Notes: a model not told the origin generated them from the sequence alone. DNA of 64,000 nucleotides from Martinezella tropici (GCA_000799755.1 JUHI01000020.1:1-64000), one strand, 5' to 3'; shown: positions 25,441 through 34,771, counted from the stretch's first letter. A program made the numbers and translations.

Positions 25441-27018
25441 TCAAGGATCCCTTTCGCCATTGGCCGATAGTTCCCAGCCCTCTTCATCGATGCGGCGAAT
25501 ATTGAGCTTCCTGCCGTCAAATGACAGGCGGTATTTGATCTGTGTGCCGGATCCTATGTCCCTGGTGTCTATTACAAATGTTTGCACGTTCGACCATGTG
25601 CCCCTGACAGCCGGAATATGGCCCGGGTAGGGGCCGGAGAGTGCGGGCAAACCCTTGCGATAAAAGCCGTCAAGACCGATAGGCATGTCGCTCGTGAACG
25701 AAGAACCGGTCGGGTAATCCAGATACAGCTCGTATTCGACATGCGGGCGGGCATCTGCCAGAAACAGGGTCAGCGATTTTAGGCCAAGCTGGTTCTCTGA
25801 AAACCTGTAGGTTTTTCCTGATATCGTGGTTGCAATCTCAGATACCGGGCCAACCGGTGCCGACTTCTCGACCGTGGCGTCGCTGATCGCATTCGCAAGC
25901 TGTGCGGCGGCGTTCGGATTTGGCGGGAGCGGGGCCTGAGATTTGACCGCGCTAGAAACGCCATCGATGAGGGCGCGATACTTGACGTATTTCGTCGCCG
26001 TGGTGACCGCGACGATATCGAGATCGGGAAACACAGCGATCAGCTGGCCGTCCTTGCCGGTCGCCATATAGGCGTGCTTGTCTGGAAATACCCAGAAGAA
26101 ATTCGAATAGCTCTGGTTGGGATCGTATGAGGCGTGCATGTTGACGAGCGGGTGGTTCAGAATATCCGCCCAGCCGGTCGGAAGAAGCTGCTTTCCCTCC
26201 CATTCGCCGTGATGCAGATACAGATAGCCGATCTTTGCCATGTCGCGGGGCAGCAGGAACAGCATGCCGTATCCGATAGTCAGCCCCTGGGGATCGCGGT
26301 TCCAATACCAATCGGCAATGCCCAACGGGGCAAAGAGCCTTTGGCGCGCGTAATCCTCGGCGGGTTTGCCCGTGAGCCGGGTGATGATCGCGGAGACAAG
26401 ATCGGCGTCGCCGTTACTGTAGTTATAGACCTCTCCCGGCGGGTGCGCCATGGGACGGTCGAGAACGAATTGAACCCAATTGGAGGATCGGTCCATATCC
26501 CGCATCGTCTGCTGCGGACCGCCCTCATATCCCTGATCCCAATCGAATCCGGACGTCATGTTGAGAAGGTCTTTAACTGTCAACGCCTTCTTCCGATCAT
26601 CCATATTTGCAACACGACGATCGGGGAAGAAGTCGAGTACGGGGTGATCGAGACGATCGAGGACGCCGTCCTTATAGACCATTCCGAGAAGAGTGCCTGT
26701 GACGGCCTTTGTGGAGGAAAATATCTCGTGCGGGATATCCGCCGTGTAGGGCGCGTAATAGGCTTCGGTGACAATGCGTCCGTGCCGCACGACAAGGAGA
26801 CTGTCAAAATTGTGATCCGCCCCATAGGCGACAAGCTTGGCGAGCGCTGATGAATCCATACCTTGCTCCTCCGGCGTGGAGGTCAGCCATTCCTTGGTCG
26901 GCCATGGGGAATTATCGGTGGCCTGCGCGTATGCAGGCCCGATGCCGACCAAGATCATGAGCGTGCATAAGCTCGATGCCAAATTCAGGATAAGGGGACG
27001 TTGGATGTGCTTGCTCAT
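25441..27018 (-). CDS. Exported serine hydrolase of the beta-lactamase/PBP4-like (class C) family
   Basis: This 525-residue secreted protein has a signal peptide cleaved near residue 31 (PAYAQA). Its class C-type active site has Ser101-Ser-Thr-Lys104 (SxxK) and Tyr200-Ser-Asn202 (YxN). The LLNMTSGFDW loop is also typical of EstB/PBP-like esterases and D-amino-peptidases. The ~140-residue C-terminal part is beta-rich ('LTLFLADARPHVEYELYLDYP'), as in many 'serine hydrolase' proteins with a lipocalin-like extension. True beta-lactamase activity is not implied. It sits between an AraC-like gene and an acyltransferase. Confidence 0.92.
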   Translation of the reverse strand: MSKHIQRPLILNLASSLCTLMILVGIGPAYAQATDNSPWPTKEWLTSTPEEQGMDSSALAKLVAYGADHNFDSLLVVRHGRIVTEAYYAPYTADIPHEIFSSTKAVTGTLLGMVYKDGVLDRLDHPVLDFFPDRRVANMDDRKKALTVKDLLNMTSGFDWDQGYEGGPQQTMRDMDRSSNWVQFVLDRPMAHPPGEVYNYSNGDADLVSAIITRLTGKPAEDYARQRLFAPLGIADWYWNRDPQGLTIGYGMLFLLPRDMAKIGYLYLHHGEWEGKQLLPTGWADILNHPLVNMHASYDPNQSYSNFFWVFPDKHAYMATGKDGQLIAVFPDLDIVAVTTATKYVKYRALIDGVSSAVKSQAPLPPNPNAAAQLANAISDATVEKSAPVGPVSEIATTISGKTYRFSENQLGLKSLTLFLADARPHVEYELYLDYPTGSSFTSDMPIGLDGFYRKGLPALSGPYPGHIPAVRGTWSNVQTFVIDTRDIGSGTQIKYRLSFDGRKLNIRRIDEEGWELSANGERDP

Positions 27019-27099
27019 GACGATCTCCGATTTTGGGAGACTATGGCAAAGGCGGATGGCGTCTTCTCGCCGAAGTTTGAAAAACGGCTAGCCGATTTG

Positions 27100-28236
27100 T
27101 CAATGCGACTTGCCGATTGTAAGATTCCTGGCCTCGCTCCGCGGTCCGGTAGGATTTTGAAGGAGCGCCTGCCTGCGAAATTCGGTCGGCGTCACTCCGG
27201 TCTCAGCCTTGAACGCCCGGTTGAACGGGCCCAGCGATTGAAAGCCGGCATCCATGGCGATGGTGAGAACTGGCACGTCCTTCTGATCGGGGTCGGCGAG
27301 AGCCGCTTTGACCTCTTCGATCCTGTAGCGGTTGAGGAAGGCGTTGAAGTTGCGGTAGCCAAGACCCTCGTTGATCACTTGGCGCAATCTGTACTCCGGC
27401 AGGCTCGCGAGCGCGGCGAGGGCGCCTATCGTCAGCCCTTCTCGACGGTAGGCGCGCTCGACCGTCATCAGACGTTCCAACCGGTTGAGCAGCTGCGGCT
27501 CGACTTCAGGCTGATTGCTGTTTCTGATCGGAGCCGAAGATGCTTGGCCGGCGGATGCGACGGCCGCTTCCAGCGCGGACGCTTGATGCAGCGCGGCAGT
27601 GCGGAACAGGTGCCAGCCCGCGAGAACTCCGAGCACGCAAAGACCGATAGCATTGGCGAGGTTTCTGGTCGGGGCGGACCATGCCAGGACGGCAACAAAG
27701 GAGAGATTGGCGATCGCATTGATCGCGATATAGCCGAGCGTTCCCATCAGCACGGCGACGCGCAGCTGTCGCCGGCCGGCGACCAGATCCATTCGCCAGG
27801 TGGCCATCGTCTGGATCATCGCAAGCATCCCGAAGCCCAGATTGACGAACATCAGCATCTGGTTCATTGCCCGGGCACTCGAGGTTTCCGCGCAGTAGGA
27901 ATTGGCTAGCCCCAGGCCGATCGCGGCGATAGCGGTAGCGCCATGCCAGGGGCGAAAGACAAAATCGTCGTCGAAGACCACCCGCGCCCACAGCCAGAAA
28001 GCAACCGGTCCGGCCGACGACAACATGATCAGCGGCAGGCTTGCCCAGTACCATTGCGACGGGAAGCCCGGCGCCTCGATGATCGCCGAGGCCGCGCCGG
28101 CTCCGGCCAGAGCCGCACGGATAAATTCAGGGGGACGATGTCGCAGGAAAACGGCAGCCATCATAAGCAGCAATCCGGCGGCAGCGCCGCGGCAGCCGTT
28201 ATCGAGAGCGATGAAACCAGCGCTGTTCATTTCCAA
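27100..28236 (-). CDS. AraC-family regulator with membrane-spanning N-terminus
   Basis: This 378-residue protein's N-terminal ~220 residues have about seven hydrophobic helices. A C-terminal AraC domain of ~110 residues follows ('LTIGALAALASLPEYRLRQVINEGLGYRNFNAFLNRYRIEEVKAAL' and 'VLTIAMDAGFQSLGPFNRAFKAETGVTPTEFRR'). A membrane-anchored AraC regulator can sense envelope or membrane signals directly. It is read in the same direction as the serine hydrolase and ends 81 bp before it, so it may regulate that gene and the acyltransferase. Confidence 0.9.
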   Translation of the reverse strand: MEMNSAGFIALDNGCRGAAAGLLLMMAAVFLRHRPPEFIRAALAGAGAASAIIEAPGFPSQWYWASLPLIMLSSAGPVAFWLWARVVFDDDFVFRPWHGATAIAAIGLGLANSYCAETSSARAMNQMLMFVNLGFGMLAMIQTMATWRMDLVAGRRQLRVAVLMGTLGYIAINAIANLSFVAVLAWSAPTRNLANAIGLCVLGVLAGWHLFRTAALHQASALEAAVASAGQASSAPIRNSNQPEVEPQLLNRLERLMTVERAYRREGLTIGALAALASLPEYRLRQVINEGLGYRNFNAFLNRYRIEEVKAALADPDQKDVPVLTIAMDAGFQSLGPFNRAFKAETGVTPTEFRRQALLQNPTGPRSEARNLTIGKSH

Positions 28237-28307
28237 GGGAGCCTTCTGCTACACAAGTCGGCAGCGATCGATGATGGTGGTAGTCTGGTGCCGGGCCGAG
28301 CGAGGGA

Positions 28308-28595
28308 TCAATCCTCTGACCTCCGATTAGCGCCAGGAGGCTGAAGCTCCCTCCCGCTCACAAACAGAATGTGTACATTTCCCTCTTCGTAATGGATCAA
28401 ACCCGCGTCAGTCGTGTCGACCATGATTCCCGAAGACAGTGTGCCGCCGCCTATCATCTCCACGTCCGGCATATCCCACCCGTCATAGCCGGTCAGGAAA
28501 GCGCGGTTGTCGAAATCGCAAACGACTATTCCCGTCATTCCATCCACCGTAACGTGATCGCCTACCATTATCAGCCGGCCGGTCGAATACAGCAT
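28308..28595 (-). CDS. Small conserved hypothetical protein
   Basis: This 95-residue protein has an SH3-like/KOW-like look ('IMVGDHVTVDGMTGIVVCDFDNRAFLTGYDGWDMPDVEMIGGGTLSSGIMVDT'). It resembles short conserved proteins I associate with rhizobia, with repeated Gly-Asp turns and strands. It lies 71 bp upstream of the AraC gene start on the same strand. No signal peptide, helix or catalytic motif is visible. Function unknown. Confidence 0.65.
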   Translation of the reverse strand: MLYSTGRLIMVGDHVTVDGMTGIVVCDFDNRAFLTGYDGWDMPDVEMIGGGTLSSGIMVDTTDAGLIHYEEGNVHILFVSGRELQPPGANRRSED

Positions 28596-28793
28596 AGGCT
28601 CATCCCAAAACCGTCACCAATGTACTGCAGGTTCTGCTTACGCTCGCCGCTGCCGGAGAAGTCCCACCGCCTGCCGCTCGGATCAGATAATCCGGTCGCA
28701 GCCTGCGCTTCGAAAATCATTCCGAATTCACGGCGGCCCGTCTGCTCCGGCTTTCGAGGATAGGATCGGCAGGCTACGGCGTCAACGCCTGCC

Positions 28794-29507
28794 TCACCGC
28801 TGGAATGCTTCCTTCAGATCGAAGCTCTTGCGCTCGCGCAAGTCGAGATCGGCCTCTATATGCTCGATGTGATGAAGCATCAGCGCGCAGGCAGTGTCGA
28901 CGTCCTGGCGCTCCAAGGCAGAAATGATGTCTGCATGCTCGGAATGGCCGCAACTGGAGGTGCTCGATTGCCCATAGAGCGCGATCACCAGCGAGGAGCG
29001 GGCGACAAGTTCTTCCATGAACCGCTGCATGATGAGGTTGCCGGAGATCGAAGCAAGCATCAGATGGAAATCGCCCGAAGCCTTGATCTCCGCCCGGCGC
29101 GCGGATTGGCCGCGCTCGCTCATCAAGCGGGCTTCTTCGGCAAGAAGTTGTCTGAGCTGTCTGAGCTGAGCCGGAGCGATCCGCTCGGCTGCCGATTTGA
29201 GTATTCCGGGTTCGATCAGGCGCCGCGCGGCAAATATCTGCCGCGCCTCGTCGGGCGATGGATAGGCGACGAAGGCACCCCTGTTCCTTTCGACGTTCAC
29301 GAGGCCTTCATAGGCAAGGGCCTGCAGAGCGGCACGCGCCAAAGTTCGGCTGACATTGAACAGATCGCCGACATCGCTTTCGGACAGCTTCGTGCCCGGC
29401 GCTAATCTTCGCTCGATGATGGCATCGCGCAGGGCGTCGCGGATCTGTTGCGTGCCGGTATCCGCCGGCTCGCTGGAGGACAGGCGCATATCTGCTGAGG
29501 AGTTCAT
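28794..29507 (-). CDS. GntR-family regulator, FCD subfamily (1)
   Basis: This 237-residue regulator has an N-terminal winged helix ('QQIRDALRDAIIERRLAPGTKLSESDVGDLFNVSRTLARAALQAL' and 'GLVNVERNRGAFVAYPS') and a C-terminal FCD effector domain containing metal-ligand-type residues ('FHLMLASISGN', 'SEHADIISALE', 'HHIEHIE'). It is divergent from the first ABC importer. It is a paralogue of the GntR protein at 43568, sharing 'ELVARSSLVIALYG' and the following Cys/SEH pattern. The palindrome ATTGTATACAAT lies 83 bp upstream of its start. Confidence 0.93.
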   Translation of the reverse strand: MNSSADMRLSSSEPADTGTQQIRDALRDAIIERRLAPGTKLSESDVGDLFNVSRTLARAALQALAYEGLVNVERNRGAFVAYPSPDEARQIFAARRLIEPGILKSAAERIAPAQLRQLRQLLAEEARLMSERGQSARRAEIKASGDFHLMLASISGNLIMQRFMEELVARSSLVIALYGQSSTSSCGHSEHADIISALERQDVDTACALMLHHIEHIEADLDLRERKSFDLKEAFQR

Positions 29508-29590
29508 GGTTGCTTATCCGGATGGCTGGCCAGAATCATAGCCCGATTTGCGCCAAAGTTAAATGGAATTCGAGGCAAAGTTCGCGCCAG

Positions 29591-29602
29591 ATTGTATACA
29601 AT
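29591..29602. promoter_or_regulatory. Palindromic operator candidate for the GntR/FCD regulator
   Basis: ATTGTATACAAT is a perfect 12-bp palindrome in the intergenic region between the GntR gene and the divergent ABC operon. The core TTGTATACAA recurs upstream of the second GntR gene at 44445-44454. FCD-type GntR operators of the form TnGTnnnACnA are established. It is the probable operator, not proven. Confidence 0.6.
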
Positions 29603-29775
29603 AATATGCACCCATCGAGCACGATCGCCTAATTTCTGAGCAGAAAAGCAATTGCCTAATAGAGGGCATTAACCTGCAATCTCCGAAAAAAATGTAGAGA
29701 CCGCAAGCAGTTAATGCGGCGCAGCAAAACTGGCACGATTGATGCACTGTCTTTCCCAAACCAAAGGGGAAGAAA

Positions 29776-30864
29776 ATGTCGAAAGCGGCAGAGATCGATA
29801 TAGTGTCCGTTTCGAAGGTCTACGGTACGACCACGGCTGTCCATGCGATCAGCCTGAAGATACCGGCGGGTTCCTATTGCTGTTTCCTTGGACCCTCCGG
29901 CTGCGGCAAAACCTCGACGCTGCGCATGATCGCCGGCCACGAGGGCATTTCCTCCGGCGACATCAGGCTCGGAAACACCGTCGTCACCGACTTTCCGCCC
30001 GCCAGGCGCGGTACGGCGATGATGTTCCAGTCCTACGCATTGTTTCCGCATCTCGACCTGATCGACAACGTTGCCTTCAGCCTGAAGATGAAGGGCGTCG
30101 ACAAGGAGGAGCGCCGCGCCAAGGCACTCGACATGCTGAAGCTGATGCAGATGGAGGCCTATGCCACCCGCCGCCCGGCGCAGCTTTCAGGCGGCCAGCA
30201 GCAGCGCGTCGCGCTTGCTCGCGCCTTGATCACCGATCCGGAAGCGCTCTTGTTGGACGAGCCGCTATCGGCGCTCGATCCCTTCCTGAAGATCCGTATG
30301 CGCGCCGAGTTGAAGAAGCTGCAAAAGTCGCTCGGTATCACGTTCGTCCATGTTACGCACAGCCAGGAAGAGGCTATGGCCCTTGCCGATATCATGGTCA
30401 TCATGAATGACGGCCGGATCGAGCAGGCAGGCTCCCCAAGGGAGGTCTTTGAGCGTCCCGCGACGGCCTTTGTCGCCCGTTTCATGGGCGATCACAACGT
30501 CCTTTCCGGGCGTGTGGCGTCAAGCGAGGACGGCGTAATCACCATGACCGTGCCGGAAGGGCAGGGCTTCGCGGCTAGGGGATCGGGCCGCCAGGCCGGC
30601 GAGGCAGTCGACATCGCCATCCGCACCGACCGTGTCCGGCTTTCGCAGCCGACGGACAAAGGGCTCGGCTTCAATGGTGTCGTCTCCAACGTCGAATATC
30701 GCGGCGCGACGCTGAAGATCACCGTCATCGGTGCGGGCAGCGATGATTTCACCGTGATCGCAAGCAACGACGACGATGCCACCAGATCGATCGCCGTTGG
30801 CGATGCCATCGCTCTGAGTTGGGCTCGGGAGGACGCGATCCTTCTTGGCCGTATGTCCGCATGA
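29776..30864 (+). CDS. ABC transporter ATP-binding protein, polyamine-type (importer 1)
   Basis: This 362-residue ATPase of the PotA/MalK-like class energises an importer. It has Walker A 'GPSGCGKTST', Q loop 'MMFQSYALFPHL', signature 'LSGGQQQRVALARAL', Walker B 'LLLDEPLSALD' and switch His in 'FVHVTHSQEEAM'. A TOBE-like C-terminal domain follows ('AIRTDRVRLSQ', 'VEYRGATLKITV'). It is the first gene of a five-gene operon (ATPase, binding protein, two permeases, racemase). A ribosome site (aaagggga) precedes ATG 29776. Confidence 0.95.
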   Translation: MSKAAEIDIVSVSKVYGTTTAVHAISLKIPAGSYCCFLGPSGCGKTSTLRMIAGHEGISSGDIRLGNTVVTDFPPARRGTAMMFQSYALFPHLDLIDNVAFSLKMKGVDKEERRAKALDMLKLMQMEAYATRRPAQLSGGQQQRVALARALITDPEALLLDEPLSALDPFLKIRMRAELKKLQKSLGITFVHVTHSQEEAMALADIMVIMNDGRIEQAGSPREVFERPATAFVARFMGDHNVLSGRVASSEDGVITMTVPEGQGFAARGSGRQAGEAVDIAIRTDRVRLSQPTDKGLGFNGVVSNVEYRGATLKITVIGAGSDDFTVIASNDDDATRSIAVGDAIALSWAREDAILLGRMSA

Positions 30865-30896
30865 AAATCCGAAGCAATCAAAAAAGGGGAACTGAC

Positions 30897-32195
30897 ATGA
30901 CGACTGAAACGAAGACTACCAAGACGACAAAAGGCATTTCCCGCCGCTCGCTGCTGAAGACTGGCGCTGCCGCTCTCGGCGCAATGGCAGGCTCCGGGGT
31001 CATCACTGGCTTCCCGACCATCTGGGCTAAATCCAACATCACATTGCGCCAGTTCGGCACCGGCGTTTCGAACATCAATGCGATCGCGGAGAAGTGCAAG
31101 GCCGACCTCGGCATCACGCTCGAGATGACGGCGATGGACTCCGACGCCGCCGCCCAGCGTGCGGTCACGCAGCCGAACAGCTACGACATCGCCGACATCG
31201 AATACTGGATCGCCAAGAAGGTCTTTCCCGCCGGCGTCATGCAGCCGATGGACGTCAAGAAGCTGAAATACTACGACAAGATCGTGCCGCTCTTCATCAA
31301 CGGTAAGCTGAAGCCCGACAGCGTCATTGCACAGGGCACCGCGCCGCACACGGTGGGCTTCGTCGAGGGGCAAGACTCCCGCAAGTTCGCCAAGGAGCCG
31401 ACGCAGTGGATGACGATGGTTCCGACCATCTATAACGCCGACACGCTCGGCATTCGTCCTGATCTCACCGGCCGTCCGATCAACAGCTGGGCCGATATTC
31501 TCGATCCGGCCTTCAAGGGCAAGACCGCGATCCTTAACATCCCGTCGATCGGCATCATGGATGCCGCGATGATCATGGAAGCCGCGGGCAAGATCAAGTA
31601 TGCCGATAAGGGCAACATGACGAAGGCGGAGATCGACAAAACGATCGAGTTCCTGATCAAGACCAAGGGCGAGGGCCAGTTCCGCGCCTTCTGGAAGTCG
31701 TTCGATGAAAGCGTCAACCTGATGGCGTCGGGCGAGGTGGTCATCCAGTCCATGTGGTCGCCGGCGGTTGCCGCCGTCCGCTCCAAGGGGATTGCCTGCA
31801 CCTTCCAGCCGCTCAAGGAAGGTTACCGCGCCTGGGGCGGCGGCCTCGGCCTTGCCTCGCATCTGAAGGGCGCCGAGCTAGACGCTGCCTACGAATATAT
31901 CAACTGGTACACGTCTGGCTGGGTCGGCGGCTACCTCAACCGCCAAGGTTATTATTCCGCCTGCATGGACACCGCCAAGAACTTCATGTCGGCCGACGAA
32001 TGGGGTTACTGGATCGAGGGCAAGCCGGCGCAGGGCGACATCCTCTCTCCGGAAGGCAAGGTCATGGAGAAGGCCGGTGCTGTTCGCGATGGCGGTTCCT
32101 TCGAGGCTCGCATGGGCGCCGTCGCCTGCTGGAATTCTGTCATGGATGAGGACCGCTACATGGTCCGCCGCTGGAACGAATTCATCGCCGCCTGA
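30897..32195 (+). CDS. ABC transporter substrate-binding protein with TAT-type signal (importer 1)
   Basis: This 432-residue periplasmic protein of the extracellular solute-binding family 1 (PotD-like) has a twin-arginine signal: 'ISRRSLLKTGAAALGAMAG' (RRSLLK). The mature part has 'DIADIEYWIAKKVFPAGVMQPMD', 'INSWADILDPAFKGKTAI', and 'AYEYINWYTSGWVGGYLNRQGYYSACMDTAKNFM'. Export in folded form suggests the ligand or a cofactor is bound before export. The start ATG 30897 has 'aagggga' upstream. The frame extends upstream into the ATPase gene, but that part is not a start. Confidence 0.95.
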   Translation: MTTETKTTKTTKGISRRSLLKTGAAALGAMAGSGVITGFPTIWAKSNITLRQFGTGVSNINAIAEKCKADLGITLEMTAMDSDAAAQRAVTQPNSYDIADIEYWIAKKVFPAGVMQPMDVKKLKYYDKIVPLFINGKLKPDSVIAQGTAPHTVGFVEGQDSRKFAKEPTQWMTMVPTIYNADTLGIRPDLTGRPINSWADILDPAFKGKTAILNIPSIGIMDAAMIMEAAGKIKYADKGNMTKAEIDKTIEFLIKTKGEGQFRAFWKSFDESVNLMASGEVVIQSMWSPAVAAVRSKGIACTFQPLKEGYRAWGGGLGLASHLKGAELDAAYEYINWYTSGWVGGYLNRQGYYSACMDTAKNFMSADEWGYWIEGKPAQGDILSPEGKVMEKAGAVRDGGSFEARMGAVACWNSVMDEDRYMVRRWNEFIAA

Positions 32196-32213
32196 TCCGA
32201 TATCCCTTCACTA

Positions 32214-32239
32214 CCTCTCCCGGCCATTGCGGGGAGAGG
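32214..32239 (+). terminator. Intergenic stem-loop after the binding-protein gene
   Basis: CCTCTCCC (32214-32221) pairs with GGGAGAGG (32232-32239), an 8-bp stem with a 10-base loop. It lies in the 67-bp gap between the binding-protein gene and the first permease gene. In many ABC operons such a hairpin lets the binding protein be expressed above the permeases, through attenuation or mRNA protection. Confidence 0.6.
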
Positions 32240-32262
32240 CATTATAAACGGAGAGCCGAACC

Positions 32263-33174
32263 ATGGCGACCATCGCTTCCTCGGACACGATAGAGGCAAC
32301 ACCTAAAGCCGTACGCAGACTGGACGTGCCCGGCTGGGCGGTGGCCTATCTGCAGGCAACACCGCTGTTCCTGATCCTCGGCTTCTTCTTCCTGCTGCCG
32401 ATTGCGATGATCGGTATCGTCAGCTTCTGGGACTATGATTTCGCCAACATCTATCCAGCCTTCCTTACGACTAATTACACCGACACGCTCGGTTCCTGGG
32501 TGACGTGGAAGACTTATCTCAACACGTTGAAATTCACCGCCATCGTCTGGATGCTGACGCTGTTCATTGGTTTCTGGGTCGCCTATTTCCTAGCCTTTCA
32601 CATCCGCCGCACGTCGACGCAGATGATCCTTTTCCTTGTCTGCACCGTACCATTCATGACCTCGAACATCATCCGCATGATCTCATGGATTCCAGTGCTT
32701 GGCCGCAACGGGCTGGTCAATTCCGCGCTGATCGACATGGGGCTGATCCCGCAGCCGATCGAATGGCTGCTTTATTCCGACTTTGCCGTCGTGCTCGCTA
32801 TGGTGCATCTCTACACGCTCTTCATGGTGACGCCGATCTTCAACACGCTGATGCGCATCGATCGTTCGCTGTTTGAAGCGGCGCGCGATGCCGGTGCCAG
32901 CGGCTGGCAGGTGCTGTGGAATGTGGTGATCCCGCTTGCGAAACCCGGCATGGCGATCGGCAGCATCTTCGTCGTTACCCTCGTCATGGCGGATTTTTCC
33001 ACCGTTCAGGTCATGTCCGGCGGCCAGAGCGCATCGATCGCGCTGATGATGAAGAACCAAATGTCGTTGCTGCAATATCCGGCCGCGGCAGCCAATGCCG
33101 TGGTGCTGCTGGTGGTGGTGCTGTTGATGGTCGCCGCCATCCTGCGCATCGTCGACATCCGCAAGGAGCTCTAG
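32263..33174 (+). CDS. ABC transporter permease (PotB-like, importer 1)
   Basis: This 303-residue integral membrane protein has about six helices. The cytoplasmic EAA loop is 'EAARDAGASGWQVLWNVVIPLAKPG', which docks on the ATPase. The N-terminal region is soluble for ~35 residues, then helical ('FLILGFFFLLPIAMIGIVSFW'). It belongs to the first-permease (PotB) type of polyamine/opine-like importers. The next permease begins 1 bp after its stop. Confidence 0.93.
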   Translation: MATIASSDTIEATPKAVRRLDVPGWAVAYLQATPLFLILGFFFLLPIAMIGIVSFWDYDFANIYPAFLTTNYTDTLGSWVTWKTYLNTLKFTAIVWMLTLFIGFWVAYFLAFHIRRTSTQMILFLVCTVPFMTSNIIRMISWIPVLGRNGLVNSALIDMGLIPQPIEWLLYSDFAVVLAMVHLYTLFMVTPIFNTLMRIDRSLFEAARDAGASGWQVLWNVVIPLAKPGMAIGSIFVVTLVMADFSTVQVMSGGQSASIALMMKNQMSLLQYPAAAANAVVLLVVVLLMVAAILRIVDIRKEL

Positions 33175-33175
33175 G

Positions 33176-33997
33176 ATGAACCGCGAAAAACGCAGTCTGG
33201 AATTCTATGTTCTGGCGATCTTCTTCACCATTTTCGTTCTCTTCCTCTACGGGCCGCTCTCGGCAGTCATCATCCTGTCCTTCCAGGGGCCGGACGGCGG
33301 CTTGACCTTCCCATTGAATGGCGTTTCGCTGCACTGGTTCGCCAATCTGTTCGAGAAGCAGGCCGTCGGCGATTTCGGCGCCTCGTTCCAACGCTCCCTG
33401 ATCCTTGGCCTGATGGTCATGATCGTGACCGTCGTGGTGTCGTTGTTGGCGGGGCTCGCTTTCCGCCACCGCTTTCGCGGCTCGACATTCCTGTTCTACG
33501 CGACAGTTGCGAGCCTCGTTGTCCCATCCATCATCATTTCGCTCGGGATCGGCGTCGTCTTCCAGCAGGGCGGCATCGCGCCGGCGTGGTATTCCTCTGC
33601 CTTCGGCGCGCATCTAACCTGGACCTTGCCCTTCGGGGTGCTGATCATGTTTGCGGTCTTCAACCGGTTTTCGCCGGCCTATGAAGAAGCCGCCCGTGAT
33701 CTTGGCGCCAGCTCCTGGCAAACCTTCCGCCATGTCTTGCTGCCGATGATCGCGCCGAGCCTGATCGGCGTCGGCCTCTTCGGCTTCACGCTGTCTTATG
33801 ACGAGTTCGCCCGTACCCTGATGACATCGGGCACCTACAATACCCTGCCGCTCGAAATCTACGGCATGACGACGAATGTCACGACGCCCGTGCTCTATGC
33901 GCTTGGAACCGTCACGACGCTCTTCTCCTTCACCATCATCCTTCTGGCGCTTGCAGTCATGACCATGCTCGGCCGCCGTCAAGCCAAGAAAAGTTGA
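33176..33997 (+). CDS. ABC transporter permease (PotC-like, importer 1)
   Basis: This 273-residue membrane protein has about six helices and the EAA loop 'EEAARDLGASSWQTFRHVLLPMIAPS'. 'YEEAARDLGAS' and 'GFTLSYDEFARTLMTSGTYNTLPLEIYGMTT' are typical of second permeases of polyamine-type importers. The gene starts directly after the first permease and is followed 4 bp later by a racemase, indicating tight translational coupling. Confidence 0.93.
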   Translation: MNREKRSLEFYVLAIFFTIFVLFLYGPLSAVIILSFQGPDGGLTFPLNGVSLHWFANLFEKQAVGDFGASFQRSLILGLMVMIVTVVVSLLAGLAFRHRFRGSTFLFYATVASLVVPSIIISLGIGVVFQQGGIAPAWYSSAFGAHLTWTLPFGVLIMFAVFNRFSPAYEEAARDLGASSWQTFRHVLLPMIAPSLIGVGLFGFTLSYDEFARTLMTSGTYNTLPLEIYGMTTNVTTPVLYALGTVTTLFSFTIILLALAVMTMLGRRQAKKS

Positions 33998-34001
33998 TTT
34001 C

Positions 34002-34751
34002 ATGCGCCTGTTGCTCATCAATCCGAATACGACCGCTTCCATGACGGAGAAGGCGGCGATAGCCGCGCGAGCGGTTGCCGGCGTGGGCACGCAGATCATA
34101 GCCGCCACCTCTCAGATGGGGCCTGCTTCGATCGAGGGCTATTACGACGGCGCTATTGCCGTGCCCGGCATGCTGCAGGAACTGAAGGAAAGGCAGGTCG
34201 CCGGTTATGATGCTGCGATCATATGCTGTTTCGACGATACCGGGCTGGACGCGGCGCGCATGTTCTGCGACGTTCCGGTTGTCGGCCTCTGCGAAGCAGC
34301 CGTCACGACGGCTGGATTTCTTGCGCAACGCTTCAGCGTGGTAACGACGCTTGAGCGCTCGCGCATTCTCATAGACAACCTCGTCCAGCGCTATGGCATG
34401 GGCAGCCGGGCCAAGGTTCGTGCGTCCGATATTCCCGTCCTCGAGCTTGAGGGGGCGTCTGCAGGCGCGATCGGGAAACTGCGGGCTGAAATCGAGCGGG
34501 CGCTTGCCGAAGATGGCGCGGAGGCGATCGTACTCGGCTGCGCAGGCATGGCGGATCTCGCAAGAGAACTGCAGGCGATCTATGGCGTGCCGGTCGTGGA
34601 TGGTGTCGCCGCAGCGGTCAAACAGGCCGAAGCCCTGGTGTCCCTGGGATTGTCGACCAGCAAGCGCAGCGCTTATGCCTCACCATTGCCCAAGCCATTT
34701 TCGGGCGCACTGCAACACCTAGCGCCAGTTGCTCGCTCCCCGTCAAAGTGA
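34002..34751 (+). CDS. Asp/Glu/hydantoin racemase-family enzyme
   Basis: This 249-residue enzyme of the Asp/Glu/hydantoin racemase family is cofactor-independent. It starts MRLLLINPNTTASMTEK, the family signature. Active-site Cys residues are visible: one of C75/C76 in 'AAIICCFDDTGLDAAR' and C180 in 'AIVLGCAGMADLAREL'. The family includes hydantoin racemase, allantoin racemase and aspartate racemase. Its place as the last gene of an importer operon suggests it converts the D- or S-form of the imported compound. It begins 4 bp after the permease stop. Confidence 0.9.
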   Translation: MRLLLINPNTTASMTEKAAIAARAVAGVGTQIIAATSQMGPASIEGYYDGAIAVPGMLQELKERQVAGYDAAIICCFDDTGLDAARMFCDVPVVGLCEAAVTTAGFLAQRFSVVTTLERSRILIDNLVQRYGMGSRAKVRASDIPVLELEGASAGAIGKLRAEIERALAEDGAEAIVLGCAGMADLARELQAIYGVPVVDGVAAAVKQAEALVSLGLSTSKRSAYASPLPKPFSGALQHLAPVARSPSK

Positions 34752-34759
34752 CTTTTCAT

Positions 34760-34771
34760 GAAGCATGCTTC
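34760..34771. repeat. Perfect 12-bp palindrome after the racemase gene
   Basis: GAAGCATGCTTC reads the same on both strands and lies 9 bp after the racemase stop. It is too short and has no T-run for a normal terminator; it may be a protein-binding site or chance. No function assigned. Confidence 0.35.

Noticed and set aside
30492..31862. 456-codon open frame on the minus strand
   Set aside because: It is antisense to the ABC ATPase and binding-protein genes, which are certain.
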